From the NCBI GenBank assembly GCA_951217055.1, contig OX578276.1, forward strand, positions 32,015,505-32,079,504: DNA of 64,000 bases. The letters run 5' to 3'. The translations under genes and the position numbers were made by a program. Position 1 is the stretch's first letter, and the number at the start of each line of letters is the position of its first letter. The stretch comes from Gerris lacustris (taxonomy: Eukaryota; Arthropoda; Insecta; Hemiptera; Gerridae). Below are positions 22,548-34,226 of this stretch, piece by piece. The notes beneath the pieces are model-generated. The model saw only the letters and a program-made list of their open reading frames with translations, was not told where the DNA came from and did not search any database.

Positions 22548-24625
22548 TCTGGTCGAGTGCTAACTGCTAAATACAACAATGATCCAATAGCTTTTCTATA
22601 TTGATCGTTGTCAGGTAATAGTTGACTACCTTCAGCTTTGAAATATCCCTGGTCGAGAGGAATATTTGAAGGTTTAGCTTGATCTAAATTGAATCTGTTA
22701 ATGATTTTGTCAATATAATTTTCTTGGTTTATATAAAAAATTCTATCAAGTCGAGTAACTTCAATTCCTAGATAATATCTTAAATCTCCTAAAGTTTTTA
22801 TATCAAAATTTGCTTTCAATATGTTTTCTACATGTTCCATATGTTCTTCTTTGTGATAAAATAGTATAATATCGTCTACATAGAGTAATATGTAAATAAA
22901 TTTGTTATCAATTTCTTTTATATAAAGGCAGTTATCTGCTTCTCCCCTTCTGAAACCATTTTTCTCAAGAACTTCATTAATTTTGTCATTCCAGGCCTTA
23001 GCTGATTGTTTAAGCCCGTATATACTTTTCTTTAATTTGCATACATGATCAGGTTTGTTAGGATCTTCAAAACCATACGGCTGTCTCATGTAAATTGTCT
23101 CCTTTAAATCTCCGTTCAAGTAGGCAGTTTTAACATCAATGTGTTTCACTTTAATTTTATTTAGACCAGCTTGTGTTAGCAAAGTCCTTATTGTTACATT
23201 TTTAACTACTGGTGCGAACACTTGATCATAGTCTTCTCCGTATTTCTGGCTAAATCCTCGGGCTACTAGTCTGGCTCTATATCTGACGCTATTATTTGTC
23301 GGGTCTTTTTTAATTTTATACACCCATCGGCAATCAACGATTGTTCTGTTTCCGGGATTCTCTACCAAGTCCCAAGCTTCACACTTCTCCATAGATTGCA
23401 TTTCTTCTTTCATAGCTCCTAACCAACTTTCTGAATCAGGCTTATCCATAGCTTCTATGTAGGTGTTTGGTTCATCATCGTTAATTTGCTTGAATATTTG
23501 CGTTTCTTCTTCTGGCTCAGACTTGCCTATTTTCTTCTCTTCTTCTTCTTTCTCTTCTACTTTTTCTGCATTTTTGTTTACATCAGATTTGAATTCTATT
23601 TCTATTGTATCTTCGTCTTCTTCAATATTTTCTTTCAAATCTTCTTTTCTATTTTCAAATTTATCGTATTTTATACTTTCGTTTTCTATTGGTTTTTCAA
23701 TACATTTAATATCTCTACTCAAAATAATTTTACAAGTCTTTTCATCTAGTAATCTATATGCTTTCGACTCTTCACAATATCCAATAAATTTTAATTTCTT
23801 AGCTTTGTTATCAAATTTTTTCCTTCTTTCTTTTGGTATTAATGCGTAAGCATCACACCCAAAAATCTTCATATTATTTAAATCAGGTTTTCTTCTTTCC
23901 CATAATTCTAATGGAGTTTTATCGTTTGCCCTTGTGGGTAACCTATTTTGTAAATAATTAGCAGCCATTATGGCTTCGCCCCAAAATTTATTTTCTAAAT
24001 TACTTTCCAGCAGCATACACTTGGCCATTTCTGTTAAATTCCGGTTCTTTCTTTCAGCCACTCCGTTTTGTTCTGGTGAGTATGGTGCAGTGAATTCATG
24101 TTTTATTCCATTATTCTTAAAATATGTATCCAATTCCTTCGATTGATATTCTCCACCTCTATCGCTGCGAAGAACTTTTATTGTTTTTCCAAATTTCGTT
24201 TTCATTGCCTCCACAAATTCTTTAATTTTCCCGAACGTTTCATTTTTATGTTTGAGTAAGTAGACATAGGTAAATCTGCTGAAATCATCGATTAAAGTTA
24301 ATATGTACTTATTCCCTCCAGGTGTTACTGTTTTCATGGGACCGCATAGATCTGAGTGTACTAAATCCAATATTTCTTTTCTTCTATTTTCGGTTTTCTT
24401 AGGAAATTCTTTTCGAGTCATTTTCCCTTGTACACAAACTTCACAAATCGATTGCTTTTTACCAATGATTTTAATGTTATCAATCATATTTCTAGTTTCT
24501 AATTGTTTAATTGCATCATGATCTCTATGTCCTAAACGTCGGTGAAGTAAATTAATATCATATGTTTTAATTTTTTCATTTGTGGTTAACATTGACGAAT
24601 TTGTTTCATTTTTAATTTTTAGTAC
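22523..24625 (-). pseudogene. pol: Copia integrase and reverse transcriptase
   Basis: Open from just after the SINE insertion; 689 residues from the Met at 24592. Integrase HHCC zinc site is at residues about 17-53 (HRRLGH, CEVC). The catalytic DDE core shows HSDLCGP, RSDRGGEY and PEQNGVAERKN up to about 180. An acidic Glu-rich linker covers about 310-370. RT follows with YRARLVARGF, HIDVKTAYLNG, KSIYGLKQS and catalytic YVDD at 571-574. The frame is lost near 22548, so the last residues before the stop are not native. Confidence 0.93.
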
Positions 24626-24636
24626 GTATAAATTTT

Positions 24637-24718
24637 AATTTAAATCAAATTATAATTATTATTAACTACGGGAAACAGACAGAGAAAAATACACTCCAGC
24701 GCTGGGATTTGAACCACA
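24637..24718 (-). mobile_element. 82-bp SINE fragment (family F) inside copia pol
   Basis: Minus-strand reading: GTGGTTCAAATCCCAGCGCT (tRNA B-box), then TTTTTCTCTGTCTGTTTCCC and a TAATAATAATTATAATTTGA tail. It is flanked by an 11-bp direct repeat GTATAAATTTT (24626-24636, 24719-24729), the mark of LINE-driven retroposition. It lacks the A-box, so it is 5'-truncated. Relatives lie at 34048-34226 and 46868-46950. Confidence 0.85.
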
Positions 24719-24729
24719 GTATAAATTTT

Positions 24730-25489
24730 TATGTAAATAAGCATAAGCTTCAATAAAATAATTTTTCATTATTTTACATGACGTTTTATCAAAATTTACG
24801 CTATACCCTTTCTCAGTTAACTTTTTAACTGATAGTAAATTGCCCTCTATTTCAGGAACTAATAATACATCTTGAACTATAATTTTCTTAATTTTTCCTT
24901 CACTATTCTCCAAATATAAATAAACGTCACCGATTCCCTGAGATATCAGTGTTGTTCCATCAGCAAGACAAATTTTTTCTCTCTTGTTTTTGTTTAATTT
25001 TCGAAAACTCGATACATCGCAAGATATGTGACAAGTCGCTGCCGAATCGATAAACCATGTCGATTTTTCATTTTTCGAATTTGAATTTGCAAAACACGAA
25101 TGTAAGGTTTCATTGTCACTTTCAGAAATATTATCAATATGATTATTTTGATCTGTCACCTTCTTTGCCTGAGATGTTTTCTTTTGATTATTATTCTTTT
25201 TCTGACATCCTTTATTATTTTTGTTTAGATACCAGCATTCTTCACGAGAATGAAATTTCTTTTTACAATATGAACAAAATTTTACGTCTTTTGGTGTATT
25301 TTTAGCTTTCATAGCCGATTGATTTTCATCCGTCTTATTTTCATTTCTACGAATACATTCTTGAATAAGCCTTTCTTTAACTACTTCTACAGTTAAATCT
25401 TTATCAGGTCGTGATTCTAACGCCATAACTATAGTTTCATAACTATCTGGTAAACTTGATAGCATAAACGCTACTACTAGTTTTTCAGC
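24730..25489 (-). pseudogene. Copia Gag C-terminus, zinc knuckle and protease
   Basis: It continues the gag frame after the stop (MLSSLPDSYETIVMAL from 25465). A CX2CX4HX4C zinc knuckle (CSYCKKKFHSREEC) binds RNA. It is followed by a Lys/Asn-rich linker and the aspartic protease with WFIDSAATCHIS as the active-site region. GNLLSVKKLTEKGYSV marks the usual protease-integrase linker. The frame then runs into the inserted SINE fragment at about 24718 and stops at 24662. Confidence 0.9.
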
Positions 25490-25894
25490 TTAAGTTTCTC
25501 CCATATTTTGTAGTTTTTCTACTAATTCAAGAATTTGTGTCAAATGACTTTCCATATCACTTCCTTCACTCATTTGAAGCTTACAGAGCCTTTTTAATGT
25601 ACTGACTTTATTAGATAATGTTGATTTCTCATGATATTCTTGTAAAGCTTTCCAACATTCATGTGCTGTGTTCAGCTTCTTTATATGAACTAGTTGCGAA
25701 TCATCTACGGATAATCCTATAATGGCTCGAGCTTTATTATCTCGCTCTACCCAGTTTTTATCGGATTTATCTGCTGGTTTTTCAACGACATCCCAAACAT
25801 TTTCTTTAATTAGTAAGAGATGAATACGAAATTTCCAATTCGAATAGTTACTATTATTTAATCTTTTAATCGATCCTTTAAAATCAGAATCCAT
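25490..25894 (-). pseudogene. gag: Copia Gag, N-terminal part (nonsense-terminated)
   Basis: 134 residues starting MDSDFKGSIKRLNNSNYSNW, the copia Gag/UBN2-type start. WKFRIHLLL, ARAIIGLSVDDSQL and LSNKVSTLKRLCKLQM are typical positions. Gag forms the virus-like particle in the cytoplasm. A TAA at 25492-25490 ends it; the frame continues unbroken after the stop into the next segment, so this is a single nonsense change. Confidence 0.9.
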
Positions 25895-25967
25895 TTTCTT
25901 AAGATTTAATATATTATGAGAAATTCTTACCCAATATATTCTTTAGTTGCTCTGAGGCCCAATAACC

Positions 25968-26134
25968 TGTTGAGGTCCGTGTATTATAGACTCTAATAGC
26001 TTATAATATATCTTATGATACATGAATACTGCACATTTAACACAACACAAGACAAGATGTCAATTTATATTTTAAATCATTTTAAGTTGACAACATATAA
26101 ACAAATATAATATAATTAATTTGTACCTTCTACA
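25968..26134 (-). repeat. Copia 5' LTR (right copy)
   Basis: 167 bp, pairing with 21462-21628. Adjacent on the minus strand (25967 downwards) is GGTTATTGGGCC, close to the half-tRNA initiator-Met primer site of copia elements. Confidence 0.95.
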
Positions 26135-26311
26135 GTAATTATATTGCGTTTGGAAGACAAAAATGCATTGAGAAACTTTTGATTCTCGTCCTAATAATAA
26201 ATGGTTTATAAGTTACTGCTAAATCAAACTTTTTAAAATGCTGTGGGTGATGCTTATTTACGAACTTATCCGATTACGGACCGGTAGTGTGTACTGAAAA
26301 CACATACTTGG

Positions 26312-26729
26312 CAACTTCACTTTTTATTAATCTCAAAAAAACTCATTATAATTTATTTTATAATCATATGACCATTGATGTCCTGTGATAGGAAGTGATA
26401 TTTTCATTCCTTGTTCATCCTATGTTCCTGTAGTTACGCTGTTCCATGGTTCTCATCTTGGAGCAGCGTGACTGTTACTTCTTGACTTGATATTTGAGGT
26501 AGTGACAACTCATGTTCATGAATCCAGAAGGGACTTAGACCCTCCTCATATTTCATATTTAATAATCGACCCAAGTTGAAATTCACCAAATTTATTTCGT
26601 TCCATTTTTCTCTTTTATTATTGTTATTATTGTGTAACACAAGTAATAACAAAGCCTTGTCATCACTGTCATGACTCTCCCAAGGCAACTTACCTGTGAA
26701 TATCTCGAACGCGACTACGTTATTCTTTT
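26312..26729. other. Spacer, nothing recognised
   Basis: No supported coding or repeat feature. Confidence 0.4.
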
Positions 26730-27308
26730 AGCGAATTTTCAAAGAAAATTACGCTATTGCAATGGCTTCAAAATTTTTGTAATGCGAATTTTTGAAAATT
26801 TTTTCCATGGAAATCCGTTTTAGACCATTCTGAATCGATTCCTAAAATTTAACACTTTTTTTTTATGTATGTATGTATATATGTATGTATATATGTATGT
26901 ATATATGTATATATGTGTCACTCCAGACGATATCTCCCCTTAGGATGCACTTAAAAATTTCAAACAAATTTTAAAATGTCAATAATATCAAAAGAAAGGA
27001 TGAGTTCGTTGGCCAGAATTATTGGAGTCCATTTAGGGGTCAAATTTTGACCATATAGGGTCAAAAAACGTGTTTTTTCCATTTTACCCCCCTTTTATGT
27101 GAAAATATGATAAAAGTGTAAATAACAACAATTACTGTACTCTTAAAGAGCTTTCCAACGACATGCATCTTGAAGGGTAAATACTATTTTGACTTTTGTA
27201 CCCCGTACCCCTGTGTACCAATTTTTTTTTCACCCGAGCAAATTCTAAACCAAAATTTTCCTATATTATCATAAGCCAATAAAACGCAGATTTCTTTGAA
27301 AATTCGCT
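26730..27308. mobile_element. Element with 18-bp perfect terminal inverted repeats
   Basis: AGCGAATTTTCAAAGAAA at the left and its exact reverse complement at 27291-27308. A GTATGTAT/TATG microsatellite is inside (26862-26917). No target duplication was recognised and no coding sequence. Confidence 0.55.
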
Positions 27309-27429
27309 CATTAAGTCATGGTGCATGACTGGACTTTTTTATTTTTTTTAATGACGACATAATGCATAGCATGCATTGCGTATAAAGTACAAAGTATAGC
27401 TACGTAACTTTAAGTGGGGCCTCAGCTTA

Positions 27430-28493
27430 CCCTTTCGTTCCGGGTGTCTAGTATACTGGACATCATTTTCAAGACAAGTTATAATCTGCATAAGTAATTT
27501 GTCTTTATTTTTATTTAACTTTTTGGCCAACTTGATACCTTCTTTAGTGATTTTACCTCATCAGTGTTAACAAAAATAATTGTAACTATTAGATAAACAT
27601 CATTTCGACAAGTGTTTTTCATCCCAACAACATGGCGTCCAGAGGGATGTATATATGTTTCACTTTTTTGTTTTACATAATATTTAATATTTCTTTTAGG
27701 CGGTGATTGTTTTTTAAAGATAAAGTTATAACTTGTTAAATAATGATTTTCAATCACAAAAAATGATCAAATTTAGCACATAATTTATCGTCAAAATTTG
27801 ATGTTCAGTATACTGGACATTTGAATTTTATGGTAACATTTGATTTTGTAATATGTTCAGCATCAGGTAATGAATTTAGAAGGAGGTTATGATTTAGAAC
27901 TTGAAAGTAAGTTTGATGAATTATATTGTTTTATTGCAAATATTTCTTTCATTATTATCATTAAAAATTTCATTTTTAAAAAAATGTTTTACTTTTATTA
28001 TTTGAGAGACGTAGAAATTGTTTTCATAATTTCTACAGTTAAAATTCGAATGTTTATTATTTATAATTTTACTTGTTTTATTGCAAATTAGTCATATATT
28101 ATAATCATTGAAGATTAGAGTTTTATAAATGCTTTATTTATTCATTTATTGAACTTTTGAGCCTTAGGGTGAGTTCAAATATCATGATTTTACAGATTAT
28201 AATCACGGTATCAGTCATTTAAGCTAATGCAATATATAACTGATCATAGTGATCATGGTCATAGTGATCACAGTGTTTGAACTGTCCACTGCAGTGGACT
28301 TACAAATTTTACATGTACATCTGGGATCTTACAGTTGAGTCTGAATGTCCACTATAATGGACATTTCATATCTCAGTAACGGGTGGTCCAAAAATTTTGA
28401 AAAAATTACTGAGTCATCTAGGGGTCAATAGGAATTGACCCTCTAAAAGAAGAAAAATATACAATGAACAGAAAAAAATCGGGTGCGAAAGGG
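27430..28493. mobile_element. piggyBac-like non-autonomous element
   Basis: The left end is CCCTTTCGTTCCGGGTG and the right end CGGGTGCGAAAGGG, followed by TTAA (28494-28497). On the left the expected TTAA reads CTTA. CCCTTT ends with TTAA targets are typical of piggyBac. Inside, TATACTGGACAT and CACTATAATGGACA type motifs recur at about 27451, 27806 and 28346. No transposase was seen. Confidence 0.5.
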
Positions 28494-28718
28494 TTAATTT
28501 CATCAAAACATTTTTATTAAAATTCAACTATCGCTCTATCACTATAATTTCTCTCTATAATAATTCTACATCAGGTGAAGTAAAGCAGAAATTCCATTTC
28601 ATACCAAATAGCATGGTTTATCTTGTTACTTTTAGAGTAACACACACAAATAAAATAAATCCATAAAATGAGATGATACTGTTAAAATTGTATAAATATA
28701 GAACCCACATTACACATG

Positions 28719-30323
28719 CAGGGCCGATTTAACTATAGGGGCACGATGGGCACGTGCCCAGGGACGCAAGGGGTTTAGGGGCGCAACTCAAAAGGTTATA
28801 GAAGGGGAAGGACACTGCTAAACCTTGAACAATGGATATATAAGGACTGCAGACAGGGAGGAGGGGGGGGATCTCCAGGGGGCGGCCCTGGTTTTTTTAC
28901 AACCAAAAAGTAAGAAGGCTATTGTGATCAGTGGCGTAACTACGGTCAAGAATTGCGGGCGGGCACCCGGTATCAAGGGGCCCCAAATCCAAAAAAAATG
29001 AAAATACTATCTTTGTACCAATGTCGATAGGGGCCCCTTTTGAGCATAATAAAATCTAACTAGGAATTATACTTCTATACCATTGTCAGGGGGCCCCATT
29101 CAGTTCTGAACGCAATTTTTTTTTTCTCATCAATTTATTTTGGCGAAGGGCCTCCAATGCCCTAGCTACGCCACTGATTGTGATGAACTTAAAATTTTTC
29201 CTAATATGTCATAAGTATACGGAAGTTTGAATTCTTCTGTTTTATTTAGTTACTTAGATTTTTTGTGATAATTTCATCATATTTAATATGGTCAATGTTA
29301 ATTTTCAGGAGAGAAACTGACAGACAAATCATATTAACAAACTGATAACTCTCTGCTATTAATAACTCTTAAATTTTCACTTATAATGCAATTTTTGTAA
29401 AAAAAAAAAAAATAAATAAAAAATCTTTTACCAAACATCCTTTTCTGTAAGGACAAACTTGCCCTCAGAAATCCTTAAAACTCATCTTTTAGCACTTAAA
29501 TTTTAAAAAATTCTCCGCGGGAGGGCCCCCGGACCCCCGTTATTGTTTCAAAGGGGCCCTCGATATGTAGACTGATATCAAGAAAAATTGTTTGGAAAGT
29601 ACTTCTTCGAACCAATACGTAACTCTCCCAGTTCACGCACTGCGCTCGAGCAGTGCTTAGCGGAGAGGAGCTTTTCGGCTGAGAATAAAATCAGTGAATA
29701 GGTCTACAATGCGTAGTGACAAGCACAACAGTTTACTGTTGACTGTTATTATGCACGCAAAGCATATTACTACGACGTAACGCTAGAAAGTAACTTAAGC
29801 GATTTAATAGGCGATTTTGCCAGAGCAAATGCAAGAAAAAAGGCAATCGTATAATGGTGGATTCACAAACGCGGTGTTCGCCGAATACCTAACATTTGCT
29901 TTTATATGATATTATTTATTATGCAGTATTATTATTTATATTTTTTTATGTTATTTAGTAATAGATTGGATATTATAGTGTATTAAATTGTGTTCCGCAG
30001 TAACCCAATATTCGTTACCAAGAAAAGTACTACAAAATATATAATAATTAATTAAATTTATAAATAATTATTATGCATTAATTATTTAAAGTCAATTTAT
30101 TAGTACTTCAAAAGTTATTTATTTACTCCAATGTTAATTATTACGCTTATTTCATTATTTTTTTTGTATAAGTGCAATATTTACCATAAAAGATTTAATA
30201 GCAATATTATATTAAACATATTATTTGTATAAATATATTGTAAATAATATTTTTAGGGAGGGGGGAGAGGGGGCGCATCGTGACTGGGTGCCCAGGGTGC
30301 AGCGAACGAATAAAACGGCCCTG
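28719..30323. mobile_element. Non-autonomous hAT-like element 3
   Basis: Ends CAGGGCCGATTTA and TAAAACGGCCCTG, inverted. Subterminal TGCCCAGG motifs occur at both ends. A perfect 8-bp duplication TACACATG lies at 28711-28718 and 30324-30331. No transposase frame. It contains a second small hAT-like element at 28929-29176. Confidence 0.9.
28929..29176. mobile_element. Small hAT-like MITE nested in hAT element 3
   Basis: Ends CAGTGGCGTAACTACGG and CCTAGCTACGCCACTG. A perfect 8-bp duplication ATTGTGAT lies at 28921-28928 and 29177-29184. 248 bp, non-coding. Confidence 0.9.
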
Positions 30324-30536
30324 TACACATGTTATATTTAATCTGGATATCATTATATAAAAGCAGAATATTTATTGTTGAGAGGTTTCTGTGTGTTCAG
30401 CTGATGCCCATGTGTGAGATCAATGGTGACTTAAGACCATATTATAAAATCTGTATGTTTTATTTATGTAGAGCGTTTAGTGTAGTTTGGAAGTTAATAG
30501 TACTAGCTAGATAATAGAAATACAGTGAAATGTTAT

Positions 30537-32087
30537 GGGGCTTGTGAACGAGCAACATTTTACGGCAATGTGTGGCTGGTGATAATGGCCGGAATATATT
30601 TTTAGATAGGGTTTTGTAGATCCTTCTCAAAACCCTTATACCGAGGGTGATGTGTCCGTCCGTCCGTCGCTCTTTGGTTCATAGGGCCCGAACCGTTTAA
30701 GCGAAAGTACTGAAATTTGAAACATTGGTGCAACTTTTTGACCCAACCACAGGAAAAATATACAGAAGTTCATAATTAGATTTTCGCATGCGCAATTCGA
30801 AAAAATGTGGTAAACTCACACATTTATATTTTTTTTAATTTTTGAGTAGGGTATCAAATAAAAGCTGCTGAAGAGTAGGACACAAATATATATATGATTT
30901 TTTAAATGTTGCATTCCTTATTGGTTAAATAAATCAAAATATACCCAACAAAAATTCCCCCCCCCCCAACCACTATAGATCGGCTGGCGCTAAAATTTTG
31001 AAATAATTCATGCTAATATCTTATTGTGGGGCGATAAAAATTCCGGGAGTTCATCCCAAATTTTCAAAAATTGTTAATTTTGGGAGCGAAAAAGTGAAGT
31101 GCGCCCAAATTTTTATTTTTTAAAAATTTTGAGTTGGGTATAAAATGAAAGCTGCTGAAGAGTAGGACACAAATATATATATGCTTTTTTAAAATTTGCA
31201 TTCCTTATAGGGGGAAAAAATCAAAATATACCCCAAAAAAATTCCCCCCCCCCCAACCACTATAGATCGGCTGGTGCTAAAATTTCGAAATAATTCATAC
31301 TCATACCTTATAGTAGGGCGATGATATTTCCGGGAGTTCATTCCCAGGTTTTAAAAATTACCAATTTTGTGCGCGAAAATTTGGAGTGCGCCCAAACTTT
31401 TATTTTTTAAAAATTTTGAGTTGGGTATCAAATGAAAGCTGCTGAAGAGTAGGATATAAATATGTATTTGCTTTTTTAAATTTTTATTTCTTTATTGGTT
31501 TTGTAAGTCAAAATATACCCCCAAAAAAATCCCCCCCCCCGCAAATTTTATATAATGGCTGGTCTTAAAATTTTGAAATGATTCATGGCGAATCATGGAA
31601 TGATGGTCATCATTCTTTTTCGCCCATTCGGCGAAAAAGAATGACGCGGCGAATGAATGATTCGGCGCGTATGGTTGGGCGATGAAAATTTCCTAAAAAA
31701 ATGTAATTTATCTTGTCGTTATTACGTATAAAAAACATTGTGACCTCCCGGGGGATCGAACCCGGGACCCTTAGGATCGAAGAAAAAAAAATCATAATTA
31801 TATAACGGGTATGCTTAATCATCTACAAAACCCTAAAAAGTACTTGGACGCAAGTACTTCCCTGTGATTTTTTAATATACAGAAAATATAATGAAGTATG
31901 TTCTTATGACCCGGCAACATTTCTGTATTGCACCACAATATTTCTGCATAGCCTGGATATATTTCTGTATAGTATAACGCCGGAAAATCATTGCCGAAAA
32001 TGCAGATATATTGCCGGCAATATTTCTGGATTTCGATCAATGTTGCCCTGTCTTTACTGCTGTAAAATGTTGCTCGTTTACAAGACC
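30537..32087. mobile_element. Outer TIR element containing family E
   Basis: GGGGCTTGTGAACGAGCAAC...TTTTAC at the left pairs with GTAAAATGTTGCTCGTTTAC...AAGACCC at the right (about 27 bp, two mismatches). Its interior is interrupted by the family E element at 30609-31834. The remaining outer sequence has repeated CAATATTTCTG motifs near 31915-32035. Confidence 0.6.
30609..31834. repeat. Repeat family E with internal triplication
   Basis: Ends AGGGTTTTGTAGAT and ATCTACAAAACCCT, perfect 14-bp inverted repeats. A unit of about 287 bp containing GCTGCTGAAGAGTAGGA, a CCCCCCC run and TCGGCTGG is present about three times (30861, 31148, 31434). A B-box-like GATCGAACCCGGGACCC lies near 31752. A 5' fragment of a second copy is at 52039-52300. 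Confidence 0.7.
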
Positions 32088-32254
32088 CTTAATTAAAAAA
32101 GAAGAAAGAAGTAATATAAATAAATATATTTAACAAAAAAATATGGTACAATGACTACTTTTGATAAACAAACACATTTTCATCAAATCATTTATATTCT
32201 ACTTCATAACAAAAAATAGAACATCGATAAGGATAACAATTAGAGCATCAATAA

Positions 32255-32828
32255 GGACGAAATAGTAAAACAACTATAAGGATGTTAATGGAGCACCAAT
32301 TAGCATGCCATTAGAACATCAATAAGGATGAAACAATTGAACACCAATTAGGATGCCATTAGAACATCAATAAGGATGAAACAATGATCTCCAATTAGGA
32401 TGCCATTAGAACATCAATAAGGATGAAGCAATAGAACACCAATTAGGATGCCATTAGAACATCATTAAGGATGAAACAATAGAACACAAATTAGGATGCT
32501 ATTAGAACATCAATAAGGATGAAACAATGATCTCCAATTAGGATGCCATTAGAACATCAATAAGGATGAAGCAATAGAACACCAATTAGGATGCCATTAG
32601 AACATCATTAAGGATGAAACAATAGAACACAAATTAGGATGCCATTAGAACATCAATAAGGATGAAACAATGATCTCCAATTAGGATGCCATTAGAACAT
32701 CAATAAGGATGAAACAATGATCTCCAATTAGGATGCCATTAGAACATCATTAAGGATGAAACAATAGAACACAAATTAGGATGCTATTAGAACATCAATT
32801 AGGATGAAACAATAGAACACCAATAAGG
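32255..32828. repeat. 47-48 bp minisatellite
   Basis: Units of the form AACATCAATAAGGATGAAAC + AATGATCTCC or AATAGAACAC + AATTAGGATGCCATTAG, about 12 copies with two alternating variants. Confidence 0.9.
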
Positions 32829-33380
32829 TTGTAAAAAATAGGTTGAATGTTTAAATGCTAGTACAATTGTCTAAATAAACTAGACATGCTAAACAAATGT
32901 TAAAAAAACTATCTAGTCAAATAGAAAACAAAGAAAAGTAACGCCAAAATTTAATTTATTGTTAAATACATCAATATATTACTGAAAGTACAAGTCTTAA
33001 ACACTAATTACAGCTTTAAAAGAATTAGGTAGAAACTATGATAGGCCACTATATGCGAAGAAGGCACACTTTATTTTTATTTACTTTTCTTAAATTAAAA
33101 GTATTAAATGATTGCATTCTGCTTTATTTGTACAGTTTTGAAGGACAAAAATCTCTGACAAATATACAATTTCTTTCTTCTAATTTCATTCGTCTTTATT
33201 AAAAAAATATTTATAATTAAAAAAAAAAAATAAAAAAAATAATAATATGGTTAGAGATTTGGATTCAAATAAAAGTCAAAGGCTTTAGAATTAAAAAAAT
33301 ATATAAAAAATAAGATTTCGTATTTGTTAGTTAAGTATTTTAGATTGATAAACAACTTTTCTGTCGTCCACCCTTAAATG
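32829..33380. other. AT-rich spacer
   Basis: Poly-A-rich near 33220. Nothing supported. Confidence 0.4.
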
Positions 33381-33600
33381 ACTGGACACAGTCATTGACT
33401 GGTTAGTTAATCATTGACTGGTTAGCGAATCCTTGACTGTTTGGCTAATCCTTGACTGGTTAGTTAATCTTTGACTGGTTAGCTAATCCTTGTCTGGTTA
33501 ACGAATCCTTGACAGTTTGGCTAATCCTTGACTGCTTTGACAATCTTGATTTGTAGAAAATCATTGACTGGTTCCTAGACTGGTCTTTAACTGGCCAGTA
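33381..33600. repeat. Short tandem repeat of about 20 bp
   Basis: TTGACTGGTTAGCTAATCC and variants repeat about ten times, degenerate toward the right. Confidence 0.8.
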
Positions 33601-33829
33601 AATTCTCCCTTCCAGTTTATTATCTTAACCTTTAAGAACTTGGACTTAAGAGAATATTTAATCGACAATTTAACTAAACTACAATTATTGGTTCGTTTAC
33701 TTTAAGAAAAAGTAATTAGATTCAATAAAAACTTTGTTAATGTTCGGGACGTTTAGCTTAAAATTGCGGTCTCAGGAAATTTAATTTAATTAAGCAAATT
33801 TAAGTTAATTTTTTTCTTTCCTCTTTCCT

Positions 33830-33945
33830 GATTTCTACGCATGTGCAGAGATGCAACAAATCTCTTTGCATGCGCAGAGATTCAACAAATCTTTACACAT
33901 GCCCATATATGCATCAAATCTACGCATGCGCAGAGACCAATGTTG
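33830..33945. repeat. Degenerate tandem repeat with CGCATGCGCAGAG
   Basis: About three to four copies of a 33-37 bp unit, CGCATGCGCAGAGA...CAACAAATCT. Confidence 0.65.
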
Positions 33946-34047
33946 ACGCCAATCTAGACGAAGCTGTAATACACAAATCAAAATACTCCTCCTGACATAA
34001 TTTTATGATAGAATTTAAAAATCCCTTTCAAAAAATAAATTATGGTA

Positions 34048-34226
34048 TAAATCAAACTATAATTATTATTAACTACGGGAAACAGACAGAGAAAAATGTA
34101 CTGAAAATACAGGAGACCCGTGGTTCAAATCCCGGCGCTGTAGTGTATTTTTCTCTGTCTGTTTCCCGTAGTTAATAATAATTATAATTTGATTTAAATT
34201 AAAATTTAAACTTTCCGTAGTATGAA
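34048..34226 (+). mobile_element. SINE family F with an inverted partial copy
   Basis: The right part has a B-box GTGGTTCAAATCCCGGCGCT, TTTTTCTCTGTCTGTTTCCC, TAATAATAATTATAATTTGA and the end CTTTCCGTAGTATGAA. The left 50 bases (34048-34096) are an inverted copy of the tail, giving a strong hairpin. It is the same family as the insertion in the copia element. Confidence 0.7.

Larger units (their letters stand above)
21462..26134 (-). mobile_element. Copia LTR retrotransposon, complete in structure but inactivated
   Basis: 4673 bp with two LTRs and the target duplication GTAAT at 21457-21461 and 26135-26139. Order on the minus strand: LTR, primer site, gag, zinc knuckle, protease, integrase, RT, RNase H, polypurine tract, LTR. 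The LTRs differ at 3 of 167 positions, so insertion is fairly recent. Three breaks kill the polyprotein: a stop in gag at 25490-25492, an 82-bp SINE fragment at 24637-24718, and a one-base frameshift near 22548, before RNase H. Confidence 0.95.
20801..26311 (+). repeat. Family C copy split by two insertions
   Basis: The left part begins TAGGTTCTGTAGGCAAAACC, matching the family C start. The right part ends at 26270-26311 with TTACGGACCGGTAGTGTGTA and CACATACTTGG, the family C end. Between them sit a 256-bp MITE (20954-21209) and a copia element (21462-26134). Taking those out leaves about 580 bases of diverged family C. Confidence 0.6.

Noticed and set aside
23463..23849. Plus-strand frame rich in Ser/Phe
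   Set aside because: Antisense to the Glu/Lys-rich linker of copia pol; a composition shadow.
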